Shown piece by piece: positions 1 to 8,334 of a stretch of DNA of 64,000 bases. Position 1 is the stretch's first letter; each line of letters starts with the position of its first letter. The position numbers and the translations under genes were made by a program. The notes below the pieces were generated by a model, which did not search any database, was not told the origin of the DNA, and worked only from the letters and a program-made list of their open reading frames with translations. This DNA is from Erwinia typographi (lineage in GTDB: Bacteria > Pseudomonadota > Gammaproteobacteria > Enterobacterales > Enterobacteriaceae): the NCBI RefSeq assembly GCF_000773975.1, contig NZ_JRUQ01000039.1, forward strand, positions 62,001-126,000. The letters run 5' to 3'.

Positions 1-1
1 C

Positions 2-1198
2 TGGGGTAAAAATCAGTCGTTTAGTGCGGCGCAATTCGCAAAACCAGCCAGCGAAGAGCAGGCCGTCGAGCTGGTGCGCCGGGCATTGCGCCAGGGGAAC
101 AGCGTGCGGGTCGCCGGCAGCGGACATTCGTTCACGCCAGTGGTGCAAACCGACAGTCTGCTGCTCGATCTCTCCGCGTTCAGCGGCGTAATCAGTGTGG
201 ACCATGGACAACGGCAGGCCACTGTCGCTGGCGGTTCACCCCTCGCTGCGCTGGGAGAACCGCTGTGGCAACAGGGCCTGTCAATTGAAAACCAGGGTGA
301 TATTGACGCGCAATCCATTGCCGGGGCGATCGCCACCGGCACCAAGGGTTCTGGTATCGCCTTCGGCTCGCTCTCTTCACGCGTGACCTCGTTGCGCGTG
401 ATCAACGGCCTTGGCGAGGTGGTCGATATTGATGCGCGCAGTGAAGATTTTCTCAACGCGGCTCAGGTGTCGCTCGGGATGCTGGGGCCGGTACTGCGCG
501 TCGGATTGCAGCTGGTGCCAGCTTACAGGCTGAAAGAAGAAAATGTCATCCTGCCAATGCAAGAGGTGTTACGTCAGTGGGATTATTTTCTTGAAAACTA
601 TCGCCACTTCTCATTCTGGTGGATGCCGACGGCGAGGTCGGCCGCTATGTACCGACTGGGCGATGTGCCTGCCGATCACTGTTTCGTCAAACTGCTGCGC
701 GAAGTGCCGGTCGGCGAAAACGATCGCCCTGAAGGGACGCTCAACCAGCGCACCGATCGCGCTTATCGCATCTATCCCGATGGCACCACCGATGCCGAGT
801 TTCATGAACTTGAATATATGGTGGCGGCCGATGACGCGCGGGAAGCGGTGGCGCGGATGCAGCACCTGATGCTGAAACAGTTCCCGGAGGAGATTTCGCC
901 GCTACAGGTGCGCTGGCAAAAGGCCGATCGCGGTTTTCTTTCGCCGCAAAGCGGGCGCGACAGCACCTCCATTTCGGTATCGGGCGAGATTGGCCGCGAC
1001 TACACGCCGTTTTTGCAGGCCGTCGATCGCACGCTACAGCCGCTGGCAGCAAGGCCGCACTGGGGAAAACTGCATTTTCTCGATGGTCAGCGCGTCGCCG
1101 CGCTTTACCCTGACTATGCGCGTTTTCTGCAAATCCGTCGGCAGTTCGATCCACACAATCGCTTTCTTAACCCCCATCTGGCGGCGCTGTTCTCCTGA
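2..1198 (+). CDS. FAD-linked aldonolactone oxidase (D-arabinono-1,4-lactone oxidase family), 5' end outside window
   Basis: The reading frame is open from base 2, and the first visible residues (WGKNQSF) already match the N-terminal region of the VAO/ALO family, so the gene begins upstream of the window; an internal GTG at 74 is not a credible start. The visible 398 residues hold the FAD-binding PP loop with GSGHSF, whose histidine is the usual covalent 8-alpha-histidyl-FAD site in this family, and the C-terminal HWGKLH motif of aldonolactone oxidases. The family oxidises sugar lactones or alditols with O2, giving H2O2. The substrate cannot be told from sequence. It is followed by the operator and promoter of the hydroxyproline operon, so it is probably a separate unit. 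Confidence 0.85.
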   Translation, partial: WGKNQSFSAAQFAKPASEEQAVELVRRALRQGNSVRVAGSGHSFTPVVQTDSLLLDLSAFSGVISVDHGQRQATVAGGSPLAALGEPLWQQGLSIENQGDIDAQSIAGAIATGTKGSGIAFGSLSSRVTSLRVINGLGEVVDIDARSEDFLNAAQVSLGMLGPVLRVGLQLVPAYRLKEENVILPMQEVLRQWDYFLENYRHFSFWWMPTARSAAMYRLGDVPADHCFVKLLREVPVGENDRPEGTLNQRTDRAYRIYPDGTTDAEFHELEYMVAADDAREAVARMQHLMLKQFPEEISPLQVRWQKADRGFLSPQSGRDSTSISVSGEIGRDYTPFLQAVDRTLQPLAARPHWGKLHFLDGQRVAALYPDYARFLQIRRQFDPHNRFLNPHLAALFS

Positions 1199-1222
1199 AA
1201 CCGGCTGGCGGAAAAAAGCGCA

Positions 1223-1255
1223 TTGACAGCCTTAAAGTTGAATGTAATATATTAC
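1223..1255 (+). promoter_or_regulatory. Promoter of the hydroxyproline-type operon with embedded operator
   Basis: TTGACA at 1223-1228 and TAATAT at 1245-1250 are 16 bp apart. The -10 lies inside the perfect palindrome GTAATATATTAC (1244-1255). The 15-mer TGTAATATATTACCC found here recurs inverted at 7140-7154 before the binding-protein gene. This suggests one repressor for both units, most likely the GntR/FCD protein at 8335-8991. Confidence 0.7.
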
Positions 1256-1285
1256 CCATAACCAATCACCAACATGAGCGGACCC

Positions 1286-2392
1286 ATGAAGATCACGGCA
1301 ATTGAAGTTTATGGACACCAACTGACCTATGCGCACGGTGAATATGTGATGTCGGGCGGACGTGCCGCGCAGCGCCAGCACTCCACGCTGGTCCGTATCC
1401 TGACCGATGAGGGCGTGGAAGGTTGGGGCGAAAGCTGCACGCTGGGCGGCACTTATTTACCGGCCTTCGCGGAAGGGACGCGGGAAGCTGTCCGGGTTAT
1501 GGCGCCGTCATTAATTGGCGAAGACCCGACTAATCTGGTGGCGATCCATCAGCTGATGGATCGCTCACTGCTCGGACAGAACAGCGCCAAAAGCGCTATT
1601 GATATCGCCTGCTGGGATCTGTTGGGCAAAGTGGCCGGGTTGCCGATCGCGCGTCTGATTGGCGGCATTGCCCAGCCGGATTTTCCGCTGTATGAGGCGG
1701 TACCGCTGGCGTCGCCCGCCGACATGGCGGCATTTGTCCGTATGCGCAGCGAAGCCGGGATCAGCCGCTTTCAGCTGAAGGTCGGCAACGACCCTTATGA
1801 CGACGCCGCCCGCACCCGCAGCGTGGTTGAAGCCTGCTCTAAAGATGTGGTGATCGTGGCGGATGCCAACGGGGGCTGGAACCTCCAGTCGGCGGTGATT
1901 GCCGTGCGCGAGCTGGCTGGATTGAACATCTTTATTGAACAACCCTGCCGCGATACCGCTGATTGCGCACTGGTGCAGCGCATGAGTTCGCTGCCGCTGG
2001 TGATGGACGAATCGGTGGTCAATGCCGCAGAGCTCTATCGTGCGAAATATGATGCGGGCGCGGTGTCCGTCAACATTAAGCTGGCGCGCGTCGGAGGGAT
2101 CACCGGGGCCGTGCGTATGCGCGATCAGGCTCAGGAGCTCGGCATGACGATCTGTATTGAAGACGTGTGGGGGGGCGATCTGACCAGCGCGGCAGTGGCC
2201 CACGTAGCTGCCAGCACTCGCGCTGATGCGCTGATGCACGCCTCATTTTTTAATGACTGGACGCTCGAACACGTTGCTGGCTACCAGCCGCGCTCGGTGC
2301 GTGGCCGGGGTAAAGCGCCTGAAGCCCCCGGACTGGGCATTGAGGTCGATATCCATACCCTCGGCCCGGCTCTGTTCCGGGTGGAAAAGTGA
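1286..2392 (+). CDS. Mandelate racemase/muconate lactonizing enzyme family protein, probable cis-3-hydroxy-L-proline dehydratase or hydroxyproline (betaine) epimerase
   Basis: Enolase-superfamily protein of 368 residues. The N-terminal capping domain is followed by a TIM barrel with Lys165 (FQLKVG), the Mg ligands Asp193 (ADANGGW), Glu218 (IEQP) and Asp241 (MDES), and the opposing Lys265 (NIKLARVGG). The Lys/Lys pair fits the group that racemises or dehydrates hydroxyproline derivatives. I chose ATG 1286 because MKITAIEVYG matches the family start; ATG 1274 would add four residues. It is the first gene of an operon with a proline racemase homologue overlapping by one base and two DapA-family genes. 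That context supports hydroxyproline catabolism; the exact reaction is inferred. Confidence 0.8.
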   Translation: MKITAIEVYGHQLTYAHGEYVMSGGRAAQRQHSTLVRILTDEGVEGWGESCTLGGTYLPAFAEGTREAVRVMAPSLIGEDPTNLVAIHQLMDRSLLGQNSAKSAIDIACWDLLGKVAGLPIARLIGGIAQPDFPLYEAVPLASPADMAAFVRMRSEAGISRFQLKVGNDPYDDAARTRSVVEACSKDVVIVADANGGWNLQSAVIAVRELAGLNIFIEQPCRDTADCALVQRMSSLPLVMDESVVNAAELYRAKYDAGAVSVNIKLARVGGITGAVRMRDQAQELGMTICIEDVWGGDLTSAAVAHVAASTRADALMHASFFNDWTLEHVAGYQPRSVRGRGKAPEAPGLGIEVDIHTLGPALFRVEK

Positions 2393-3450
2393 TGAGCGGC
2401 TTTTCACTGCCCGCCAGCGCTATTGACTGGCTCCAGCGGGCCGATCGTCAAACGATACTGGCGGTGGATTCACACACCGGCGGCAATCCAACCCGCATCG
2501 TCTTATCCGGCATCGATCTGCCTGCACAAGCGTCAACGGTGGACGGTGCGCGCAGATGGTTGCGCGAGCACGACGATCGCTGGCGCCGTCGTCTGGTGCA
2601 CGAGCCGCGTGGCGGAGGACTGACCTGCGCGGTCCTGCCCGTCTTTACGCCAGAAGATGATTGCGATATTGGCGCCGTGTTCCTTGAACCGGGGTCTTAT
2701 CCGCCGATGTGCGGCCACTGCATGATTGGCTTTGCATCAACGATCGTTGAGCTGAATCTGCTCCCTGACCTGTGGCGCGACGATCCCTGCCGCACCTCGT
2801 TTCGCGTTCGCACCCCTGCGGGAGCGATTGGCATAACCGCAAGGCGCGAAGGCGACAGATTCACCACCGTGACGCTGGTCAACGTAGAGTCTTTTGTAGT
2901 CAGCCAGTCCACCTGCGAGGTTGACGGGCGAGGCATTCCGGTCGAGCTGCTCTATGGCGGCGATTACTATATTTCGGTGGATGCCAGAAAAATCGGCCTG
3001 GCGCTAACGCGCGATAGCGCGACCGAGATTGTGCAATTCGCCCGGCAGCTGCGTGCCGCCTACACGCGAAACGGCGTGCGCGATCCGCTGGATAACGCCA
3101 CGCTGGATGTCTATCAGGTCCTGTTTTATGACTACGACCCGGCGCAGCCGCTGCGCGCCAAAATTGTGGTGGTGGCGCCGCCGGGGGTCATTGACCGCTC
3201 GCCCTGCGGCACCGGCACCAGCGCGCTGTTCGCCAAACTGGTGACGGAAGGCCACGTACGGCCGGATGAGGTGGTGACCACTGAGAGCATTATCGGCTCA
3301 ACCTTTACCGTCACCGCCGAACGGCTGCGTAACAGCGGACAACGCTGCTTTATTACCCCTGCGCTCACCGGGCGCGCTTACATCAACGGATTCCTGACTA
3401 TCGCAGCTGATTCAGATGATGAACTGGCTGATGGTTTTCCGCCGCTCTGA
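2392..3450 (+). CDS. Proline racemase family protein, probable 4-hydroxyproline 2-epimerase
   Basis: 352 residues with both catalytic cysteines of the PLP-independent proline racemase/hydroxyproline epimerase fold: Cys107 in MCGHCMIG and Cys272 in DRSPCGTGTSA. Trans-3-hydroxyproline dehydratases of the same family carry Ser or Thr in place of one cysteine, so two cysteines argue for racemase or epimerase activity (trans-4-hydroxy-L-proline to cis-4-hydroxy-D-proline, or proline racemisation). ATG 2392 overlaps the upstream stop as TGATG, suggesting translational coupling; a GTG at 2389 is possible but less likely. The cytoplasmic product would feed the amine oxidase or DapA-family enzymes nearby. 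Confidence 0.88.
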   Translation: MSGFSLPASAIDWLQRADRQTILAVDSHTGGNPTRIVLSGIDLPAQASTVDGARRWLREHDDRWRRRLVHEPRGGGLTCAVLPVFTPEDDCDIGAVFLEPGSYPPMCGHCMIGFASTIVELNLLPDLWRDDPCRTSFRVRTPAGAIGITARREGDRFTTVTLVNVESFVVSQSTCEVDGRGIPVELLYGGDYYISVDARKIGLALTRDSATEIVQFARQLRAAYTRNGVRDPLDNATLDVYQVLFYDYDPAQPLRAKIVVVAPPGVIDRSPCGTGTSALFAKLVTEGHVRPDEVVTTESIIGSTFTVTAERLRNSGQRCFITPALTGRAYINGFLTIAADSDDELADGFPPL

Positions 3451-3475
3451 CATACATTAATGGAGATTCAGCACA

Positions 3476-4384
3476 ATGACCCTTAAAGGTGTACTTTCCG
3501 CCATCGTCACGCCGTTCACTGCTGATGGTGAACAGATTGATGAAAAGGCGCTGCGCAAGCTTGTGGACCAAAACATCGCCGATGGCGTAGACGGCTTTGT
3601 TCCTGCGGGCGGTACGGGAGAATTTTCCGTTCTGTCGCATCAGGAGCGCCTGAAGCTGGTGGAGATTGTCTGCGAACAGTCCGCGGGCCGCGCCACGGTG
3701 CTGGCACACGTTGGCGCAACGTCATCGCGTGAAGCCGTGACTTTTGCCAGGCACGCTGAAAGCGCCGGGGCTACGGCTCTGATGCTGGCGACGCCTTACT
3801 ATGAGCCGATCGGCTTCGACGAAGCCTTTTCCTACTACGCCGACGTTGCTGCCGCCACCGATCTGCCTGTCTGCGCCTACAACTTCCCGCCGGCGACCGG
3901 TCTGCATCTGGATGTTGATTTCCTGCTGAAGCTGGCGCGCGAGATCCCGCAGGTGAAATATGTCAAAGACTCCTCCGCCAACATTATGCAGATGAATTCG
4001 CTGCTGATGGAACATCGCAACGACATCACCTTCTTCAACGGTGAAGACGTGCTGATGCTGCCAGCCATGCTGATGAAAGCGCCGGGTATGGTGATGGGCA
4101 CCGGTAACTTTATGGCGCCTGCGCTGGCCACTATGCAGCGTGCGGTAGAGAAGGGCGATGACCAGACGGTGGTGGATATCTGGCGACAAATCTACCCGCT
4201 GGTCTTCCTGCTGGGTTCCGGCCGTTACAACAGCGGTATCAAGGCCGCCTGTGAACTGCTGGGCCTGCGCGTTGGGCCAGTGCGCGCGCCGATTCCACAG
4301 TACAGCGCCGCGCAGAAAGAAGTCCTGCGTCAGACGCTGGCTGCGCTTGACCCGGCCTTACTCACTGGCGCGGCGCGCCAATAA
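3476..4384 (+). CDS. DapA/NanA-family lyase or deaminase (first of two)
   Basis: 302-residue TIM-barrel protein of the dihydrodipicolinate synthase/N-acetylneuraminate lyase family. The Schiff-base lysine is Lys164 (KYVKDSS), the catalytic tyrosine Tyr135 (AYNFPP), and the GTGEF loop near residues 46-50 is conserved. In hydroxyproline clusters this family supplies 1-pyrroline-4-hydroxy-2-carboxylate deaminase, which makes alpha-ketoglutarate semialdehyde, so this is the favoured role. A true DapA is unlikely in this catabolic operon. A gap of 25 bp with GGAGATT precedes ATG 3476. A second, clearly different paralogue follows, so the two probably act on different intermediates. Confidence 0.82.
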   Translation: MTLKGVLSAIVTPFTADGEQIDEKALRKLVDQNIADGVDGFVPAGGTGEFSVLSHQERLKLVEIVCEQSAGRATVLAHVGATSSREAVTFARHAESAGATALMLATPYYEPIGFDEAFSYYADVAAATDLPVCAYNFPPATGLHLDVDFLLKLAREIPQVKYVKDSSANIMQMNSLLMEHRNDITFFNGEDVLMLPAMLMKAPGMVMGTGNFMAPALATMQRAVEKGDDQTVVDIWRQIYPLVFLLGSGRYNSGIKAACELLGLRVGPVRAPIPQYSAAQKEVLRQTLAALDPALLTGAARQ

Positions 4385-4442
4385 TTTCAATTACGGCAAT
4401 CCGCGGTTGCCTGATTTCACTGAACGGGATGGGAGAAGTGCT

Positions 4443-5423
4443 ATGAAAGCAAAAATTTTTTCCGGCGTTATCCCGGCGTTAATGACGCCGTGCGATGAGG
4501 GCAGGCAACCTGATTTCGATTCGCTGGTGCGCAAAGCCAAACAGCTGATCGCCAGCGGCATGTCGGCGGTGGTGTACTGCGGTTCGATGGGCGACTGGCC
4601 TCTGCTGACCGATGCTCAGCGTATGGAAGGCGTCGAGCGGCTGGTCAAGGCCGGTATTCCGGTGATTGTCGGCACTGGCGCAGTCAACACGGCTACGGCA
4701 GTGGCGCACGCGGCGCACGCGCAGAAGGTTGGGGCGAAAGGCCTGATGGTTATCCCACGCGTGCTGTCACGCGGTTCGGTCATTGCCGCTCAGAAAGAGC
4801 ACTTCAAAGCTATTCTGACTGCCGCGCCGGATCTGCCTGCGGTGATCTATAACAGCCCGTATTACGGCTTTGCCACCCGCGCCGATCTGTTCTTCACTCT
4901 GCGCAGCGAACATCCGAATCTGGTTGGCTTTAAAGAGTTCGGCGGCTTTGACGATCTGCGCTATGCCGCTGAAAACATCACCAGCCGCGACGACGATGTC
5001 ACGCTGATGGTGGGGGTGGACACCGCGGTGGTGCACGGTTTTGTCAACTGTGGCGCAACCGGCGCAATTACCGGCATCGGCAATGTCTTGCCGTTTGAAG
5101 TGCTGCATCTGTGCAAGCTTTCACAGGCGGCGGCAGAAGGCGACAGCGACGCGCGCCTGCGCGCCCAGGAGCTGGAACAGGCCCTGGGTATCCTCTCCTC
5201 GTTCGATGCCGGTCCTGATTTGGTGCTGTTTTTCAAATACATGATGGTGCTGCGCGGCGACAAAGAGTATGCGCTGCACTTTAATCAGTCCGATGTATTG
5301 AGCGACAGCCAGCGCGGATATGTGGAGAAACAGTTAAGTCTGTTTGACCGCTGGTACGACGAATGGAGCCAGCTGCCGGGCGCAGTGCAACGCTGCAAAA
5401 GCGGTATGGAACGGGCCGCGTAA
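4443..5423 (+). CDS. DapA-family lyase or deaminase (second of two)
   Basis: 326 residues, DapA/NanA fold with Lys164 (GFKEFGG) and Tyr136 (IYNSPYYG) as Schiff-base and acid/base residues. Phe and Gly follow the lysine region where the upstream paralogue has Ser-Ser, so the substrate pocket differs. The open frame continues upstream into the previous gene, but ATG 4443, preceded by GGGAG at about 4431-4436, starts where the family starts. It is the last gene of the operon; a strong terminator lies 20 bp after the stop. Pyrroline-hydroxy-carboxylate deaminase or a 2-keto-3-deoxy sugar-acid aldolase are both possible. Confidence 0.8.
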   Translation: MKAKIFSGVIPALMTPCDEGRQPDFDSLVRKAKQLIASGMSAVVYCGSMGDWPLLTDAQRMEGVERLVKAGIPVIVGTGAVNTATAVAHAAHAQKVGAKGLMVIPRVLSRGSVIAAQKEHFKAILTAAPDLPAVIYNSPYYGFATRADLFFTLRSEHPNLVGFKEFGGFDDLRYAAENITSRDDDVTLMVGVDTAVVHGFVNCGATGAITGIGNVLPFEVLHLCKLSQAAAEGDSDARLRAQELEQALGILSSFDAGPDLVLFFKYMMVLRGDKEYALHFNQSDVLSDSQRGYVEKQLSLFDRWYDEWSQLPGAVQRCKSGMERAA

Positions 5424-5443
5424 CGGCGGCCAGTAAAACAGAA

Positions 5444-5472
5444 GGGCGGTTCATGGTGAACCGCCCTTTTTT
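5444..5472 (+). terminator. Rho-independent terminator of the hydroxyproline operon
   Basis: Perfect 10-bp stem GGGCGGTTCA / TGAACCGCCC with a three-base loop, followed directly by six T residues. It lies 20 bp after the second DapA-family gene. Confidence 0.93.
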
Positions 5473-5483
5473 GTGGGCAAACT

Positions 5484-5512
5484 AAAGGGGAATTCTCAGC
5501 GAATTCCCCTTT
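5484..5512. terminator. Second hairpin, possibly a bidirectional terminator
   Basis: Perfect 12-bp stem AAAGGGGAATTC / GAATTCCCCTTT with loop TCAGC. A-rich and T-rich arms on both sides allow termination in both directions, which fits its place between two convergent units (operon ending at 5423, amine oxidase ending at 5593). Confidence 0.65.
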
Positions 5513-5592
5513 GTTCATCCGTGCAACTGGGGGCTTGCGATCCCCCCTGGTCATGCTGCTGGTAACGCCGGTTAGCCGGAGAAAAACCGGGC

Positions 5593-7020
5593 TTATGCCT
5601 GCTCCTTAAAAGGCGCGGTTTTGCGTTCAACCACTTTCAGCGGCGTCCATTTCTGCTCCTGACCGCTGAGGTGAACGCGCGCGCGGCGTGCCGCTTCATG
5701 GCCGGAGCCGGTCGCGATCTCCATGTTGCCAATTTCGGCAAAGTAATCGCCGGCAAAATGAATATTCACATCATTACGTTCGCAATAGCTGAGCATCGGC
5801 TGGAAATCAAAACCGGCAGGGCGATAGGTGTTGCCCGGCGTCCAGCGCTGCACAATCGTCTCTTTAACGTGGCCCTGTAAGGTGGGGAACATTTTGTAGA
5901 CGTCCGCCAGATAGCGGTCGCGGATCTCGTCATCGGTTAACTTCAGCATCTGACGCGCCGGTTCACCGCCGGAATAGACCATCAGACTGCCGCCCGGCTT
6001 GCGCTGTCCGGTGGTGCGCAGTGGGTTGGCGTGGTTGAAGAACATATCAAAGGACGCGTCCGGCGTGGTAATCGCATAAATATCATCATACGGCATCGGG
6101 CCTGGCTCATCGGTAATGATCCCCATTGTCGGGAAGGGACCGTACTGCACGGCTTGCAGCGTCTGACGGACATCGTCCGGGATCTCTTTGACAATATCTG
6201 AGGCCTGATAAGCGGGCACTGCGATGATCACTTCCGCAGCGGTAACAACCTGTTCCTGACCTTCACTTTCATAGACTACGGTAACCAGATCGCCGGTTTT
6301 GCTGACGGATTTCACGCTGGTGTGATAGCGCACGCGATCGCCCAGCAGCTCCATCATCACTTCGCCAAAACGTCCCGACCCGCCATTTAGATTCAGCGCC
6401 ATTGAGTCGCCTTTGCCGGCCCACACGGCGCCAAACAGCGAGACGCCAACGCCGGCATGTTGATCTTCCATCTCGGCGGCTGCCCGGCGGGCGGCTGACT
6501 GAAACAGCGCTTCAAGGCGTTTTGGCAGCGGGCCCATAAAATCGCGGAAAGACTGGTCTGCCAGATAGCTGGCAACGCGCGCGCGGCGGCGCTGATTGTT
6601 CTCGCCATAGACGGGCGCCATCGCCTGTTGCCAGCCCTTTACCGCTTTCAAAATCTTTAAGCCACGAGTCGCCATGACGAAGCGTTCGCGAAGGGTCATG
6701 TTCAGCGTCAGCGGCAGCGCGGAGACCATTTTCGGCTTGTAAACTTTACCGCCCCAGCAAATAGCAAACTTATTGCCGGGGATCTTGATCACCTCTAAAC
6801 CGATGGAGTGGAGGATGTTACGCATATGCGAGCCCGCTGGCGGAAAAAGGTGGCCACCCAGGTTCAGCCAGTAATCGCCACGGGACATCGAATACAGCCG
6901 CCCGCCCAGCCGGTGCGTTTTTTCCAGAACCAGAATTTTTTTATCTCTGAGTTCCCAGGCCGCAGACAGACCGGAAGGGCCGCCGCCAACAACAATGACA
7001 TCAAAATCGGGTTTAACCAT
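5593..7020 (-). CDS. FAD-dependent amine oxidase family protein
   Basis: 475 residues. The N-terminal dinucleotide-binding motif VVGGGPSGLSAAWEL (about 10-25) and the LEKTHRLGGRLYS stretch are typical of the flavin amine oxidase/protoporphyrinogen oxidase superfamily; the C-terminal IHFAGDYFAEIGNMEIATGSG region binds FAD. There is no signal peptide, so it is cytoplasmic. Gene position between the hydroxyproline operon and its binding-protein gene suggests oxidation of a cyclic amino acid such as cis-4-hydroxy-D-proline, but known enzymes for that step are usually of the DAAO or LhpBEFG type, so the substrate remains inferred. GAGGTG precedes the ATG. The gene is divergent from 7231-8115. Confidence 0.82.
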   Translation of the reverse strand: MVKPDFDVIVVGGGPSGLSAAWELRDKKILVLEKTHRLGGRLYSMSRGDYWLNLGGHLFPPAGSHMRNILHSIGLEVIKIPGNKFAICWGGKVYKPKMVSALPLTLNMTLRERFVMATRGLKILKAVKGWQQAMAPVYGENNQRRRARVASYLADQSFRDFMGPLPKRLEALFQSAARRAAAEMEDQHAGVGVSLFGAVWAGKGDSMALNLNGGSGRFGEVMMELLGDRVRYHTSVKSVSKTGDLVTVVYESEGQEQVVTAAEVIIAVPAYQASDIVKEIPDDVRQTLQAVQYGPFPTMGIITDEPGPMPYDDIYAITTPDASFDMFFNHANPLRTTGQRKPGGSLMVYSGGEPARQMLKLTDDEIRDRYLADVYKMFPTLQGHVKETIVQRWTPGNTYRPAGFDFQPMLSYCERNDVNIHFAGDYFAEIGNMEIATGSGHEAARRARVHLSGQEQKWTPLKVVERKTAPFKEQA

Positions 7021-7119
7021 TTTCTTGTTTCACCTCAATTGCTTGCTTGTACGATTGTCTCGCCCTGACGAGGGGGTTGTCCTGCACGCCGCCGATCGTG
7101 CGAGTGTGAATTTGCACAG

Positions 7120-7153
7120 TTGCAGTGGCTGTGTGTAACGGGTAATATATTAC
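7120..7153 (+). promoter_or_regulatory. Promoter of the binding-protein gene with the shared operator
   Basis: TTGCAG (7120-7125) and TAATAT (7143-7148) are 17 bp apart. The -10 sits within GTAATATATTAC (7142-7153), the same palindrome as at 1244-1255, and in inverted order with identical flanks on one side. It could also affect the divergent amine oxidase gene starting at 7020. Confidence 0.7.
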
Positions 7154-7230
7154 ACGTAATACCTTATTGTCAAACTGGCGTACTTCTTCCAAACCTTTAT
7201 CGTGACGTGCATTCACCAGAGGAGAGTTGT

Positions 7231-8115
7231 ATGAAATCAAGTCGTTCTAAGGGGTTGTGTCTGCTTGCCTTACTGGCAACGGGCGCGCTCGCAGGTAGCC
7301 ATGCCATGGCGCAGACCGGCGCAACCAAAGCCGATAATGTCGCGGCAATGCTGCCGAAGGCACTGAAGGACTCAGGCGAGCTGCGCATCGCCGTTCCTGA
7401 TATCGGTAAGCCGCTGGCCTACAAAGAGGGCGGTAGCCTGAAAGGCATGGATGTCGATTTGGCACAGGCGGTAGCCGCCACCATGGGGCTGAAAGCTAAC
7501 ATCAGCCTGATCCCCTTCTCGGCCGCACTGACGGGCTTACAGGCCAATAAATTTGATATCTCCTACGGCGAGTTTTACGTCACTAAGGAGCGCCTGCAGG
7601 TGGCGGACTTCGTCACCAACTGGCAGGACTACAGCACCTTCCTGGTGAAGAAAGGCAAAGCCTTCCAGCCTAAGGCGCTGACTGACATTTGCGGCCAAAA
7701 AGTGGGCGCGATGGCCGGTTCTGCCGAACTGGCCACTCTGAAATCCGCCGGAGCCGGCTGTTCCGGCAAGCCGCCGATTGTGAGCGCCTTCCCATCAATT
7801 AACAACGCGGTGCTGGCGCTGAACAGCAGCCGGGTTGAGGGGGTGTTAATTAACCGGGGCGGGGCGCAGGAGTCTATTCGACTGGATACCGGTTTAGACG
7901 CCTCGGGTGAAATTGGGGGCGGGCCAACCGCCACGGCGATCGCGCGCAACGCCAACGCCGGAGAGCTGCTGGTGGCGATGAAAGCGGCCTATGACCATCT
8001 GATCCAGAGCGGTGAATATGGCAAAATTCTTGATAAAAACGATACCGCTTACGGGGCGGTGACCGCCGCCGAGACGTTTAAAGAGGGCTCCACCCCGCCA
8101 AAATACGGTTTTTAG
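7231..8115 (+). CDS. Periplasmic amino acid-binding protein of an ABC transporter
   Basis: 294 residues with an N-terminal signal peptide (basic start, hydrophobic stretch to about residue 22, cleavage after SHAMA) and the SBP_bac_3 fold: ELRIAVPDIGKPLAYKEGGSLKGMDVDLAQAVA near residues 45-80 is the usual first-lobe motif. ATG 7231 follows AGAGGAGAG at 7218-7226; the open frame extends upstream without ribosome site. No permease or ATPase gene is adjacent. Its promoter shares an operator with the hydroxyproline operon, so it probably imports hydroxyproline or a related cyclic amino acid using a membrane complex encoded elsewhere. Confidence 0.87.
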   Translation: MKSSRSKGLCLLALLATGALAGSHAMAQTGATKADNVAAMLPKALKDSGELRIAVPDIGKPLAYKEGGSLKGMDVDLAQAVAATMGLKANISLIPFSAALTGLQANKFDISYGEFYVTKERLQVADFVTNWQDYSTFLVKKGKAFQPKALTDICGQKVGAMAGSAELATLKSAGAGCSGKPPIVSAFPSINNAVLALNSSRVEGVLINRGGAQESIRLDTGLDASGEIGGGPTATAIARNANAGELLVAMKAAYDHLIQSGEYGKILDKNDTAYGAVTAAETFKEGSTPPKYGF

Positions 8116-8334
8116 TGGTTTCCCAGGGACGGGGCACTATTTTCACGGTGAAATAGCAGCAAACGGCTCCGCTGAACGATAGAAAAAACTAATGCATCCG
8201 GCGAAGATTTTCACGCTGAATGCGGTCTGGCATTTCCATTATGATAAGAAAAGTGAATCACTGTTGAGAAAGTCAGATAACGGAATTAATATGTAGCATG
8301 TTATCGACTACTGCAGTATGCGTCTGAGGTTTAT

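Noticed and set aside
13-456. 147-codon open frame on the minus strand
   Set aside because: It lies opposite the aldonolactone oxidase, whose motifs are clear; the frame has the Arg/Ser-rich make-up of a shadow of GC-rich coding sequence.
4158-4442. N-terminal extension of the second DapA-family gene
   Set aside because: It overlaps the end of the first DapA gene in another frame and is unlike any DapA start; ATG 4443 fits the family.
5529-5547. G-run/C-run hairpin before the amine oxidase end
   Set aside because: Five-pair stem without a T tract, next to two much better terminators.
8135-8162. Imperfect inverted repeat after the first binding-protein gene (ACTATTTTCAC / GTGAAATAG)
   Set aside because: Arms differ by one inserted T and no T tract follows, so a terminator call is not supported.
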